A stretch of DNA of 64,000 nucleotides from Oxytricha trifallax. Lineage: Eukaryota; Ciliophora; Spirotrichea; Sporadotrichida; Oxytrichidae. Below are positions 34,528-46,200 of the stretch, one piece after another. The stretch lies in NCBI GenBank assembly GCA_000711775.1, contig ARYC01000376.1, positions 28,118-92,117 on the forward strand, in the 5' to 3' direction. The first letter of the stretch is position 1, and each line of letters opens with the position of its first letter. Position numbers and translations under genes: made by a program. The notes beneath the pieces were generated by a model. The model searched no databases, was not told where the DNA came from, and was given only the letters and a program-made list of their open reading frames with translations.

Positions 34528-37500
34528 TCAAAAAGGAAGCAAGCAGCAAAAATATCCCTTAAAACTGCTTGGTAAGCATCCCACTCTCTTAGAGTTTAAT
34601 ATCTAGTCGATGATAACAAGAGCACTAATCAGTGATATTTTATCCAAGGGAGAACTGATTCTTGGAAAAATTAACTTAAACTTACAAGCCGTACTACAAC
34701 ACAGCCTGATAATACCAGGATATTTTTTCTTAATCAAACCCGTTGTTCTATCAAGGATATTATCATTTATTCTAATTGTAGCATTAAAGCATTTGCAATC
34801 TACGAGGCATTAATTTCCAGATAAAATCGGTATGATTAAATCAAATCTCGCTTCATTTGCCTAATGCTTAAATATTTATACTCTTAGCTCAAACAAATTT
34901 GATTTTTTCACTATTATTTTTCCAAGTTAATTTTGGGTTATAGAATTATTAGATCTATCAGAATTTTTCCATTCATAACGATCTGTACCAAAGTAATATA
35001 TTCTATCTTTGCAGAAATTTAGGTGCAATGGGAAAATTGAAACTTATGGCTTCCAAATGTATATAGATTGGTTATTCAAAAAAAATATAAATTCTTATGT
35101 TTTAATAAAAATGATATGAATTTTATGATTATATCTAAATCGCATATGAAACTATGAATTTAGTTGAGAACCAAAGAGTAATATTTTCAAGCAACGATTA
35201 GTTTATTCTTAAATATTTATCCAACTTCTCTCTGCATTTTCTTCATATACTTCATATGAACTTAAGCTTTAATAAATCCCGCATGTAAATTTATCAATTT
35301 TTTTTAATATTTTATAGTATTTTTTAACTTTTACATATAATAATAGAGTTTTATAAAGTAATTTATCAATATATTAAGGTTATCTCTCTACTATAATAGA
35401 TGACTTATCATAAAAGAATTTCTCAAGTGGAGTCAGTTATAATTTCTACAATTCATTTAACTTATATGAGTTCTCCAACCAATATTAGTCAATGTATGTT
35501 TAGTCTAGTCTTTTCAATTTTTCTTATTTTTATGAAGCATTTTTAGATAAATTTGCAGCTCTAATTTGTGCCTTAATTATTAATTTTTATTAAGTTTAGT
35601 CAAGATCTTGATTCATATTTTATTCAGTTTCTTAAGTTGTCCCTGCTGTTGAATTTATATTATTTTATTGAAGATAATCATTTCTTAATTTTAGGACCTC
35701 TTGTTTTTTCTTTAAAGTTTTAAGTGGCACAATCTCATTAACAAACCTCAAATTATTTAATTAAACTAGATTAAGAATAACCAATCCTTTATTTAGACAA
35801 GTATTAATGGTTTTGTTAAAAGCGTACCATATAATAAGAAAATTTACAAATTCACAGATTTTGGTAATTCTTAATGAAGAAATTATAATGTTCAGAATTA
35901 TTTTTATCATTTTTAACTACATAATCTTAAGCCTTCTTATTTCTAACAGTCAACGGAAGAGGTACTGTTTGATTTATAAACTTCAAACTTTTATAAGTTG
36001 AATTTTGATTTTAATTTCTTGAACTATTCTCGTCTGTTCTATTTGAATTTATTATCTCTTAATTTTTATTGGTTTATCGCTATGGAAGAGTTTAATGGGA
36101 ATTTTTTTAGGAGCCTGTTCTGTTAAGCATACTATTATAAATTTAAGTAAAATAATGGATAAATTTAATTGATACTTGTCATATGACTGGATTTTACTTT
36201 GGCTTATATTTAGTTTTAATTTTCAAAATTTACAGGTTACAATTAAATTTCATTCTATTATCTGTCATTGTTCTTTTAAACTTGATTTTATTTATTTTAT
36301 TGTTAAATTCCCTGTCCCCCATTTTTCAATTGCTGTTTAAACTTTTTAATTATTTCGTTATCTTCAGGCTATTCAATCAGTTGGTTGATTTAGTTATTAA
36401 TTAGGTTTTTAGATTTTTCAAGATCCTCCTCGTACTATTTTATATTTAATTTTCTAGCAAGGGCTTAATGATTTTCTTTAAGCAACATACCAATGTTATA
36501 ATTTCGTTCTGAGTTACTAGATATCATTTATTCCTCTGTCACTCCCTCTTTAGTAGTCATTTCAACTGATTTATCAAATGTTACTGACTTCTTTTAAATA
36601 AAATTAAATATGAAGTGAAAAATTAAAATGGGGTTTTGGGACTAGTTTAAATTATAAATTAAAATTGAGTTCTTTCTTTGGGATTGTGTACTATTTTATG
36701 AAGTTATAGGTGAGGGAATATTTAATTAATTTTACACCTTATTAGGCAAGTGGCGAGAAAATAAAATATATTCAAACAAAAATACTTGTATTTAGTCCAA
36801 AAAAAATTATACTTAAATAATGTAATTTTATTTTTTTCAAATAATTACTGAGGATTTTATTACTAACCTTATTTTACTGAGTTACTTTAATAATCTATAA
36901 ATATTTTTTTCCTTTTAATTATTTCAATTTCTTATTAAACAGTAGAATGATTCAATCTTGGATTTGAATAAATAGAATATATTTCAAATAGCCTATATTA
37001 ATTCAGTTTTTTTCAAACAATTTTACAACAAAATAATTTAATTGAGATAAATTTGTATCTTTTTAATGAGCAATCAATAAATATATTATAAAAATAGAAA
37101 TATAATGATAATTTTTTTTATAATTTTTTTCATCATTAAATTTACCAAATAAAATATGAATCCTTCTTTTGAAGCCCCTTTAGCTTATTCGGTGTAACTC
37201 TTAATTAAGAATCTTTATAATCATTAGAATTTTAGTCCTTAGATTATAATTATGGAGGTATTATCGATGTATCTATCTCTATCCAATTATCCTTTTCATT
37301 ACTCTGAACATTTTTGCTCAATTGTCTTTTTGGCAATTTAAACCTAGACTTGGGTTAGGTTTATGCTGGGATTTATTGCTCAATTTATTGAATTTTATTT
37401 TGAATTTTACTTATCAACTGACTCTGAGACATGTTTTAGTTGGATTGTTATGAATTTAATTTCGATTAATTCCCATCTTGAAGTTCTTGCAATCCTTAAT

Positions 37501-37582
37501 CTAAACTAACATTTTCCAAATCATTTAAACTTTAAGAATGCTTCCATAATCCACCGCTATCCTACACGGATTTGTTTAACAT
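34528..37582 (-). CDS. Coiled-coil protein gene, unrecognised
   Basis: Probable ATG at 37582 (MLNKSVQDSGGLWKHSQ) to TGA 34528. The first block (37582 to about 37150) is Gln/Ser/Asn-rich (LQELQDGNQSKLNSQQ, FKLPKRQLSKNVQSNEKD). About 500 bp of AT-rich DNA without coding sense (36600-37150) is an IES or intron. The second block has VTFDKSVEMTTKEGVTEEQ and a coiled coil (YEEDLEKSKNLINNQINQ). After IES 35773-35860 comes a further coiled coil (LKTLKKKQEVLKLRND, KQEKLKRLDQTYIDQYW). The final block is Cys-containing and basic (GLIKKKYPGIIRLCCS) and reads without TGA from about 35760 to 34528. Domain content not recognised. Only 86 bp separate it from the C2CD5 block. Confidence 0.75.
35773..35860 (-). 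other. IES, 88 bp, pointer AATCT (gene strand)
   Basis: AGATT on the plus strand at 35768-35772 and 35856-35860. Removal deletes a TGA and joins NFFIKNYQNL to VQLNNLRFVNE. Confidence 0.7.
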
Positions 37583-37869
37583 TAAATTAATAAGAATTAT
37601 AAAAGGGTATGGCTTACACTGCTTTACTAAACTCATAATTCAATCATTTAATATATTATATAATATATTTAGGTTTAAGACTTTCTTATGCTCATTTAAA
37701 TGCAAAGTTTAAATTGTTTTTAATTATATTTTTTCAAATTATTTTAATAATAGATCCAAGTAGCTGCTATTAATACTATATAAATATACATGATTTAACC
37801 TTTAAAATATCATATTTTTATAATTATTATAATATAATTATTGATTTTCAAATAATTTAACAATTTAAA

Positions 37870-39251
37870 ATGGGTTGTAGAAGTACAAAAGAAGAATTTT
37901 TACATAAAATCATTGAATTTTCAGGAAGGAAGCTAACTGACTAAGACATTGAAGAAATTATGATGAATACTTAGTGTAAGTATGGAACACCGCAAGCAAA
38001 AAATAATTCTAAAAATTAAGGGAAATTGAATATACAAAAAATTAACTAATACAATTAACCTATTTATAGTCAATGAACAGGAGCTGTTTAAACTTTACAA
38101 AAAGTTTAAGGAATTGGATGTCCACAGAAGAGTAAGTAATTTAATTATGATTTTTACTTCCCATTTTATATATTTATATTAGGGAGCTTTAACGAATAGA
38201 GAGTTCTTGAATCTGGCTGAATTAAGGTACACGCCCTTCAGATCTCGCTTAATCGACGGTTTCTAATTGAAATCAGATGAGGATGTCAAAACTATGAAGT
38301 TGATGAGGCAAGATTCAGTAAGCCTTAAATTCTCTTTTAGATCTTAATTATTCTGTGTTTTAGCTGCAACTTGAGGATTTTAACGATGCTTTGAGAAAAG
38401 ATACGATGCATGTTGAGGAGAATAAAGGACTTAACTTTGATGGAACTTAGACTGAGGCGGCTGAAAAGTCATCTATGATGGGAGCTCCAAATCCAAAAGT
38501 AGAATTTGGTAGGAAAAATACAAGAGTTGCTCCAACTGGCTTATCTGCAGTAAATTTATATACAAGACTTTAAAATTTATATAATATGACTCCTGATATT
38601 AATGATAGGTATTATTAAACTGCAGGAAATAGATTATCAAAGACAAATGGAGGAAGTGACCCAATAAATAACACTAACAACATTGATCATGATGAAGACG
38701 AACATATGAAAACAGAAGAAGACGAGCCAGACTTTGTGAGAAAACTTGGAACAGAACCCTATATCACATTCGCAGAATTTTGTAAATATCTCTCAATATT
38801 CAACCCTAAAACTGGCTTAGACGAAAAGATTCAATGTAAGTAGTTTATTACAAAAAAATATAATCCAAAATTTTTATAATAACATTCTAATTGGTCTAAA
38901 ATTAAAGCATTTGGTATAGTCTACTTCAGAATATTTGATACAGATTAGAATAAGAAAGTAGATGAGAAAGATTTATTACACATTATGAAATTGTTGTTTG
39001 GAAATCGTATGTCTCAGGAAGATATAAGAACTCTTTAAGAGAAAATCTTTGAGGAAGCAGATACTTTAAATCGCTTTAAAATTTATCTATAATATAAATA
39101 TTTGGGTTTCATGCGTAAAAATTAGTAAATATTAGCATTGAAATTATAAGATACAGGAGCAAAAGGGTATTTGGATTATGATGATATATAAAAAGTTTTG
39201 TGGGCTACGAATCTCGAACATAAATGCTCAATGCATTTCTTTTAAAATTGA
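37870..39251 (+). CDS. Calcineurin-B-like EF-hand protein with myristoylation-type start
   Basis: ATG 37870 opens MGCRSTKEEFLHKIIEFSGR, where Gly2 and the following residues fit N-myristoylation. Next are LFKLYKKFKELDVHRRGALTNREFLNL and RSRLIDGF, the CNB/CHP-type first lobe. A long unusual insertion follows (about 38380-38760, with DEDEHMKTEEDEPDF). The second lobe has FRIFDTDQNKKVDEKDL (a well-formed EF-hand loop) and GYLDYDDIQKVLW, ending at TGA 39249. Introns with GTAAG...AG near 37975-38070, 38133-38182 and 38318-38363, another near 38838-38908, and IES 39065-39154. Probably a Ca2+ sensor or phosphatase regulator; the insertion makes it longer than ordinary calcineurin B. Confidence 0.85.
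39065..39154 (+). other. IES, 90 bp, pointer GATAC
   Basis: GATAC at 39060-39064 and 39150-39154. Removal joins KIFEEAD to TGAKGYLDYDD, rebuilding the last EF-hand. Confidence 0.75.
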
Positions 39252-39412
39252 TTCATATCATTTTGATTTATTAAAGATATTTTCTATTCATTGAATTGCA
39301 TTTACTTTAATTTCATAACTTGTCTATAAATTTCATTTTCAGGATATCTGTTTATACTTCGGAAAATGGAAATCATTACATTTTTAGAAGTGAAAGGATT
39401 AAATTTATAAAA

Positions 39413-42400
39413 TCATAGCAAATATATGTTATCCTTAAAAGCCATACTTATCCCTTTGATTCCAGAATTTATATTACTATTAAAACTTCTCTATGATCCA
39501 TTAGTATTATGTGAGTAGTTATTTTGCATAATTTAATTTCTGCTTTTATTCTATTTTATCAAATTGCTACCATTAATACTATGATTAATTAGAGCTTAAT
39601 TTGCGGGTATGTTTATATTATCTACACTTTATGATAGTAGATTCTTGTTTTATCTAGTAAAATGATTATTTCTCCCCGAACTTGAGTATTAATGATTAAA
39701 TTTGGAAGCCTAGCTTATTTGATTATAATTATATGAATTTTGATCATAATTTTTTGAAATATCATCATATGAGCTTTAATTCTATTCTCTATTTCTTTTG
39801 GCATGATTATGTTTGACACTTTAACTATTTTTAAGTTAAATATCATTATATTTGGGGTGTTTAAGCATTGATCTGAACTAAGTCAAAAGCTGAATTTTAT
39901 CTTAATTAGGGATGTTATTCAGTTTTTTAAGAAGTGTTTGAGATTTCTTTTTCAATTAGTCATGTCTGATGTTTGTTAGCTATTTTATGTCATTAGAAAT
40001 GTCATAAATATTGGTAAGACTTTTTTATGATTTCTTAATGTTTTGAGGCTTTAAATAGACTTCATGAAAGTTCTTAATCTGTTTATAAATCTAAGATTTA
40101 TTTTCAGTTTTTGTCAGTTGCTAGCCAGAATGAGGAATATTGAAGGAATTCATCTTTTAAATTAATTATAAATTAAAAATAATACTGATTAATGCCTGCA
40201 ACTTACTCAAGAAATACCCAAAATTAAATATATACTCAAAAGATTGTGATGTATCATACTTAAGCAAAATTTAGAGATTGAAATAAAAATTCTTGAATCG
40301 TGATATTTTCACTATTGACTTGACTAAAATTATTTGTTTAATTTATAGAGATATTATTTATCAATTCTAAAAGCATTTGGGTAAATCTTTAAAAAAACCT
40401 GAAATACTTTAATCAATTTTAAATCTTTAGAAAGTTAATAATATAGATTGAGACTATTTAATAGGAAATGAACATTTTTGTGAGTCAAACGAAATAAATT
40501 CATTTAAAAAATCAAATTATTGGTTGATTTCTGTGCATAATTTAGTTATTACAACTAAAATATAGTAATATAGCATTTTGGAGAGGCTTTTTAAACTATT
40601 AATAAATAAATAATTAATTTGTGATATGTTAATAAATCTTTTCATCCAGTAATATTCTCATTGATTTCAATACAATCTTCTTTTTCAATAGTATTCTTTA
40701 ATTCTTCATATATTTCTTTTAGACTTTCCTTGAATTTTTAAGAATTATGAGTGTTTTTGTCTGTCAATCCATAATTTGTAAAATATTCTTATAAGTTTTA
40801 ACTGTTATAAGTAATTTTATCCATTTTATGTTCTGATGAATGATTAACTTTGACATTTAATTATATTAAAATAGAGTAAATGAAATTTAATAGAATAACT
40901 TTAAAGTCTTAAATGCTCTTATCAGTCCTACTAAACATCTATTTTCGAATGAATTTCTGTCTCTGATTTGATATTTAAAAAGTATCATTATTCTCAACCT
41001 TTTTATTTGATCTGTTTTATGACATAGAAGAAAATGGTCTTTGGTGCTTCGCAATTTTGAGTTTATTTTCAGATAAATTATTATTCAATTTATCTTCTAT
41101 AGATAGCGAATTTATATTTTCACTTGATTTGTCAAAACTCTTATTTAAAATTTAATCTGATTTCATCTATCTTGATGGATTTCTCTCTGTTTAACTTTAA
41201 ATATTTTATATTTGATAATTTTTCAATAAATTTGAGATAAAAAAACTAATATAACTTTAAAGCTAAGATTAAAGATTCTTTTTAAAGAGTTGTTCATGTT
41301 TTTTCTCATCTAAAAGCCTTTAATGATTATCTTGCTTGTCTTTCATGATCTTAAAAAATTTCATGCTTTTTTCATTTTCTGATCTGAGATTCTCTACCAT
41401 TTCAGAGGCTTAATTTATTTTATCAAGGTTTCTGAAGAATGCTTGCTTTCTGGGGTCTGCACTGCTTACTCTCTGTTTAAGTTATAATTATGGCGATAAT
41501 AGAAAAAAGGCATAAATTTAAGAATTCTATGTTAATTTTTGATTGAGTTTTTTAATATAAGATTATACCTTGCAGCGTGATGAGCAGGGTTTGTAGAGCC
41601 ACCTACCTTCAAAATACTAGAATACACTTATTTTGAATTCTACCGACTGTTCTGCAAAATTTAACTACCTGAACTATTAATTTTCTTCAAAGGAGACATT
41701 ACCATATTCAAGTCACTATTATCCAATCCATAGGTCTAAATGTTCTAATAAGACTTCAGATGCTATGTATTTCCCATGCCTTGTGTATTATTCAGAGATA
41801 TTTGTTTTTATGAAGTACTGTAGCTATTCTTCTCAAGCTTTATTGGTAAGAGATTTTGAGTATTATCAAGAAGTAGAGAGTTTTAGTGATTTTGAGTTGT
41901 ATGAGAATGCTGTTTTTATTGTAAGGGTTCATATATGGGGGTCTCCAGGAAATTCACTGTATTATGTTAAAAAATTGAAGTAAATAATTCATGAGTTAAA
42001 AAAACAAAGTATTTCTAGGGCCAGACTGCTGCTTAGAGTGATACATACGTATTTAATTTTGATCGATTTTACTGAGCTTCCTGTATTAAGAGATTGATAA
42101 ATTTTCATAAGCTTTGAAAGCTTCTGAGTCGCTTATCATGTTCTGATCTCTTTTACCCTACTTTTCGTCATCAATCATTTTTTAATTTAAAATTAATAGA
42201 ATCGCTATTAAATTGCTTCGATGAAAAATTTGTAATTAACAATCTCAGTTGCTTGCTTAGTTTTTTTCTAATCAAATATCTGATTGAGCAAGAATAATTG
42301 CTGCTTGACATTACAATCGAAAGTTTTAATTGAAAGTTATGTTTGCCTCTAATATTGATCTTCTTTAATTTCCTGCAAGTTTATCATCATAAATGGAGGA

Positions 42401-42886
42401 AAGGGTTTAGTTGAATTTAATAAGCGTTTCATCTACTGCGGACTGTTCTATTTCTAGTCAGTATTGTTCTCGTTGAGTTGTATGTCATTACTATCATTGT
42501 GTTTTTGAGGAGAGAGTGAATCTTGTTATACAATAATCTTTTACCTGGTTTACAAAGATCTACTGTTTGGTTTTGAAGAGTAGGATTGAGATTAATGTCT
42601 GCTTGATTTGTCTAATTTAGAGGGACTAAGAGATATTGAAGTCTCATTCGCTCTATGCATTATCGTCGGCCTTCTTTGCTATTTTCAAATATAAAACTTA
42701 CAAAATCTAATAATTAATGATAAGTTAGTTATTTAATAATTGCTATTACCTTGATTGAGGTTTTAAGAGATTATTGCCATTCATATCAACTTAGAGTGAA
42801 TAATTATTTTCTTATTTTTATGTTAGCATTTTTGAATGATTTCTCTCAAGATTTTCAAGTTTAATTTCACTATGTGCAGATCCCAT
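39413..42886 (-). CDS. Q/N-rich coiled-coil protein with myristoylation-type start
   Basis: ATG 42886 opens MGSAHSEIKLENLERNHSKM (Gly2, Ser3, Ser6 fit N-myristoylation). Blocks follow in order down the minus strand: HRANETSISLSPSKLDKS, FPPFMMINLQEIKEDQYQ with NVKQQLFLLNQIFDQKK, IDDEKQGKRDQNMISDSE, NSRQNSKQVYSS, VSSADPRKQAFFRNLDKIN with a coiled coil, YEELKNTIEKEDCIEINEN, and a long Asn/Gln/Ser-rich C-terminus ending at TGA 39413. Joins resolved: pointer AACAT near 41740 and pointer CTGG (IES 40129-40649). Other breaks remain approximate. A membrane-attached structural or signalling role is only a guess. Confidence 0.78.
40129..40649 (-). other. IES, 521 bp, pointer CTGG (gene strand)
   Basis: CCAG on the plus strand at 40125-40128 and 40646-40649. 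Removal deletes a TGA right after INENITG and continues QQLTKTENKSQ in frame. No gene seen inside. Confidence 0.7.
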
Positions 42887-43256
42887 TTTTACTTTTCTTG
42901 ATGAAGAAGGTCTAGATTATTATTTATGATTTGTGGTTATATTGGTGATATATAAATGTTCCATTAAATTTATGTATGTTTGTTTTTTTAAGTAAAAAAT
43001 AAAATTATTAATAAAAAATAGAATTAAATGTATAGTATATTACTAATTTTCTCAATTTTACTTTTATTATTTTGATTATTACTATGTCAAATTCAAATAT
43101 ATTTAGTGTAAATAGAATTCTATATTGAGATTACGCTTTAATATCTTTGAAATAATCATAAATGAATAAACTGTATACAATTTAAACAGAGCTGATATAA
43201 GTATTTTGAACATAAATTTAATTTAAAATTTAAATATCAAACTCTGACAAACAATT
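42887..43256. other. Divergent intergenic gap
   Basis: 370 bp between two divergent starts (42886 minus, 43257 plus). Very AT-rich, no coding sense. It should hold both promoters and the two chromosome-end sites; no specific motif recognised. Confidence 0.5.
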
Positions 43257-46200
43257 ATGGCAGAAAATTTGCAGGGCAAGCGAGACCAAGTCTTCAGACA
43301 AAATTAAGGATTTCCAAAGCCAATAAACATGCAACAAAATAGGGTGGAACAAAATCAATAAATGGGCGCTGCTCGGTATTAGCAATAATTATGATATAAT
43401 TAAAAGTGAAAATAATTCAGTAAATTTTTATCTATATATTGCATTAATACCATACAATATTTCTATAATAATATAATTTAAATATTTTAATAAGAACCCA
43501 CTAACTTTGATAAAAACTAATCAGAACAAGTAAATTAGCTTTCAGCCAAATTCCAAAACTTAAATCCCTTCTAAACTGAAATAAACACAAACCCTCACTA
43601 AAACCAGAGATACCAGTAGCCCAATTAATTCTCACAATTATCTCAAGGTTTTTCAAATTTTAAGAATGGCTTCTAACAGCAGACTGATGTGGAGACTTAC
43701 CGCAAATAAATGGATAATGTTTAAGATCCACAGCAAAATAATACTATTAACTATTATTTAAGTGAAACTATTTTTGACAGCACGTGATTCAAATGCAAGC
43801 AGATAGGATGAATTAGATGGTAAATTAACGAGTGAAAGAAGAGGGACCCCATAGTATTGACTTTTGGAGTAAAGATCCTAACCACCTACATATTCTATAA
43901 AATGTGCTATTTGAACCAGCGTAAGTTTTATACAAGTCAATTGAGTTTTATTTCTTCACAAAAAAATACCATTGCAAATTTTAAATGAAGTTTCTTCATT
44001 TATGTTTTGTAAACAAACAGCTTAATATAGTTATAAAACTTTTAAAACTCAAAGCCAATAATTTTAATATAGAGATGACTCAGAGGATTAAGGCGGCAAT
44101 AGAAAATACAAGCCTGAAAAAGATTAAGATAGGTAAAAACTTAAAGCTGAGTTAACGGAATGGAGATAGAATTTTATCTAGAAAAGAGAACAAATCATCA
44201 AAGAAAATAAAGAACGATAAAATAATTACTTATATTTTGAGTTTATAGATATTTTGATAAAAAAGGGGTGAACCCTTGCTGAAAGTGCCTAAAGATAGAG
44301 ACTTCGACAATGATAATGAAACTATCAGACTTGAAACATTAATATAGGGGAGGAAAGATAAGTGGGTCTATGAATAAAAGATGAAGAAGTAAAATGAATT
44401 TGGCATTAAACCTAAGTAATCAGGATAAGGCGTGTACAATCATAAAAATTAGTCGATAATATGAAAGTTATAATTTATTAATTCAAAATTGTAGAATTTA
44501 TGTTTAAAATTTGGAATGATGACAGTAATAGCAATAGTTCAGGCATGGAAATGCAAGCAAAGCCAAGTGTCGTCAATTAGTTAAATGTTGCTGTCAATAA
44601 TGTTGTTTTGTAATTTACATTTCCTTTAGACTTAAACCAATTATAGAACCCCAGATAAACAAATAACCATTAAAAAAATTATAGCATATTATACTTTTAT
44701 GGTTTGTCCGCTATGAAATGGCTATATTAGGTCAGAGAGAAAGACGTCGCTTTAATTAAGTGCGTAGATTAGGAATTAAAGTCCCCTTGAATTATGTGAG
44801 AATCAGCCTGATAACTTCTTTGCCCAAAGAAATTCAAGATGAACTTGTGAAGTACCCAAGTGCCATTGAAGACGACAGTGACTTCGAGGATGATGAATAA
44901 GTCATAAAGAAGTATAAGAGTAAGCTTGAGAATTATCTAATAGTTTGCTATAGATGATCCGATGAGATACATAAATTTCAATTCATAAAGAAAGAGAGAG
45001 CAGCTTGAAGCTGGGGGTGAACCTTATAGGATTTATCAAGCAAGAGAAAAGGCTGGTGATTTCAGGTACAAGGACATCTTGGAAGTTATAAAGTACAAGG
45101 CTAACGATGAATTTCTCAGTGACCATGGTTTAGTTAAGGGCATGACCAGAGAGAAAATGGATGGTACTTACAAAAGACAAGCAATCTTGAGCAATCAAGC
45201 GTACTGTCAAGATAAGAGAGCAGAATATGTCATTGAAGTTACAAAGAGATTTTATGATTAATATGGCTAGCAAATGTTCTCTAAAAACCCTAAATTCAGA
45301 GATAGATTGCTTGACTTGATTGGTGGCAAAATGATTATGTTGAAAGCATACCCTGAGATGATTAGAGCTATGTACACTAAAGTGGATTAAAATGGGCGAA
45401 AAAGTATCAATATAAGAGATATTCCAGAAGCATTGAGAATGGAAGAAGTGGTTAGTCAAAGAATATCTCCAATAAACTAAGATCAAAATATGTCTAGAAC
45501 TGCAAGGAAGAATTAATTTATGTTAAAATTAACATTATAGTGGTTATAAACATATTTAAAGAGTGTAGTTGTACAGGAGTATGAAAATCATCTGAGCAAC
45601 AGGCAGTCACTTGCAAGATCACTGATTTAAGATCTTAATGATGTCTCACTCGATGCTCATAGTGATGATCAATCGAGAGTGTAAGATTTCAGTGGCAAAG
45701 AAGATATGATCTAGATTTTATCGTCTGCAAAGAAACACTGGGTATAGATTTAATTTAAGACTATTAATTTTATTTTAAATAAATTTTTTAGAAAGAGTAA
45801 ACATTGAGGTATTCGTTTCCTTTTATTTATTTATTCTAGATAAAATATCGAAAAGCCTTGATTAGCATTTAAAGAAATAACATTTTTAAAAGAAAATCAA
45901 ATGATATTTATCCAGGTTTTATTGTTTTGAAATTAAGTTTTTAAATAATTAATTGAAATTAAAATTTCTTGTATTTAACTATATATTTATATATACTATA
46001 AGTTATTTTGTTTTGAATTTTTATTGAATATAAATAATAAATCCTTATTCGCTATTTTAATCAGAATTTATAGCTTTAGATTTATAATTAAAAAGAATAG
46101 TGTTCTAAAATAAATGAGTATATTTTCTACTCTCTTAAACCATTATCTGAATAAGCTTTAATTTTATTTATGAATTATTGTTAGCTAGTAACAAACAGCC

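Noticed and set aside
41765..41983. 72-codon plus-strand ORF
   Set aside because: Lies in a segment that must be removed (pointer AACAT) to continue the minus-strand gene; composition is AT-rich with no family resemblance.
45130..45486. Minus-strand 118-codon ORF
   Set aside because: Opposite a plus-strand coding block that continues in frame on both sides through pointer joins.
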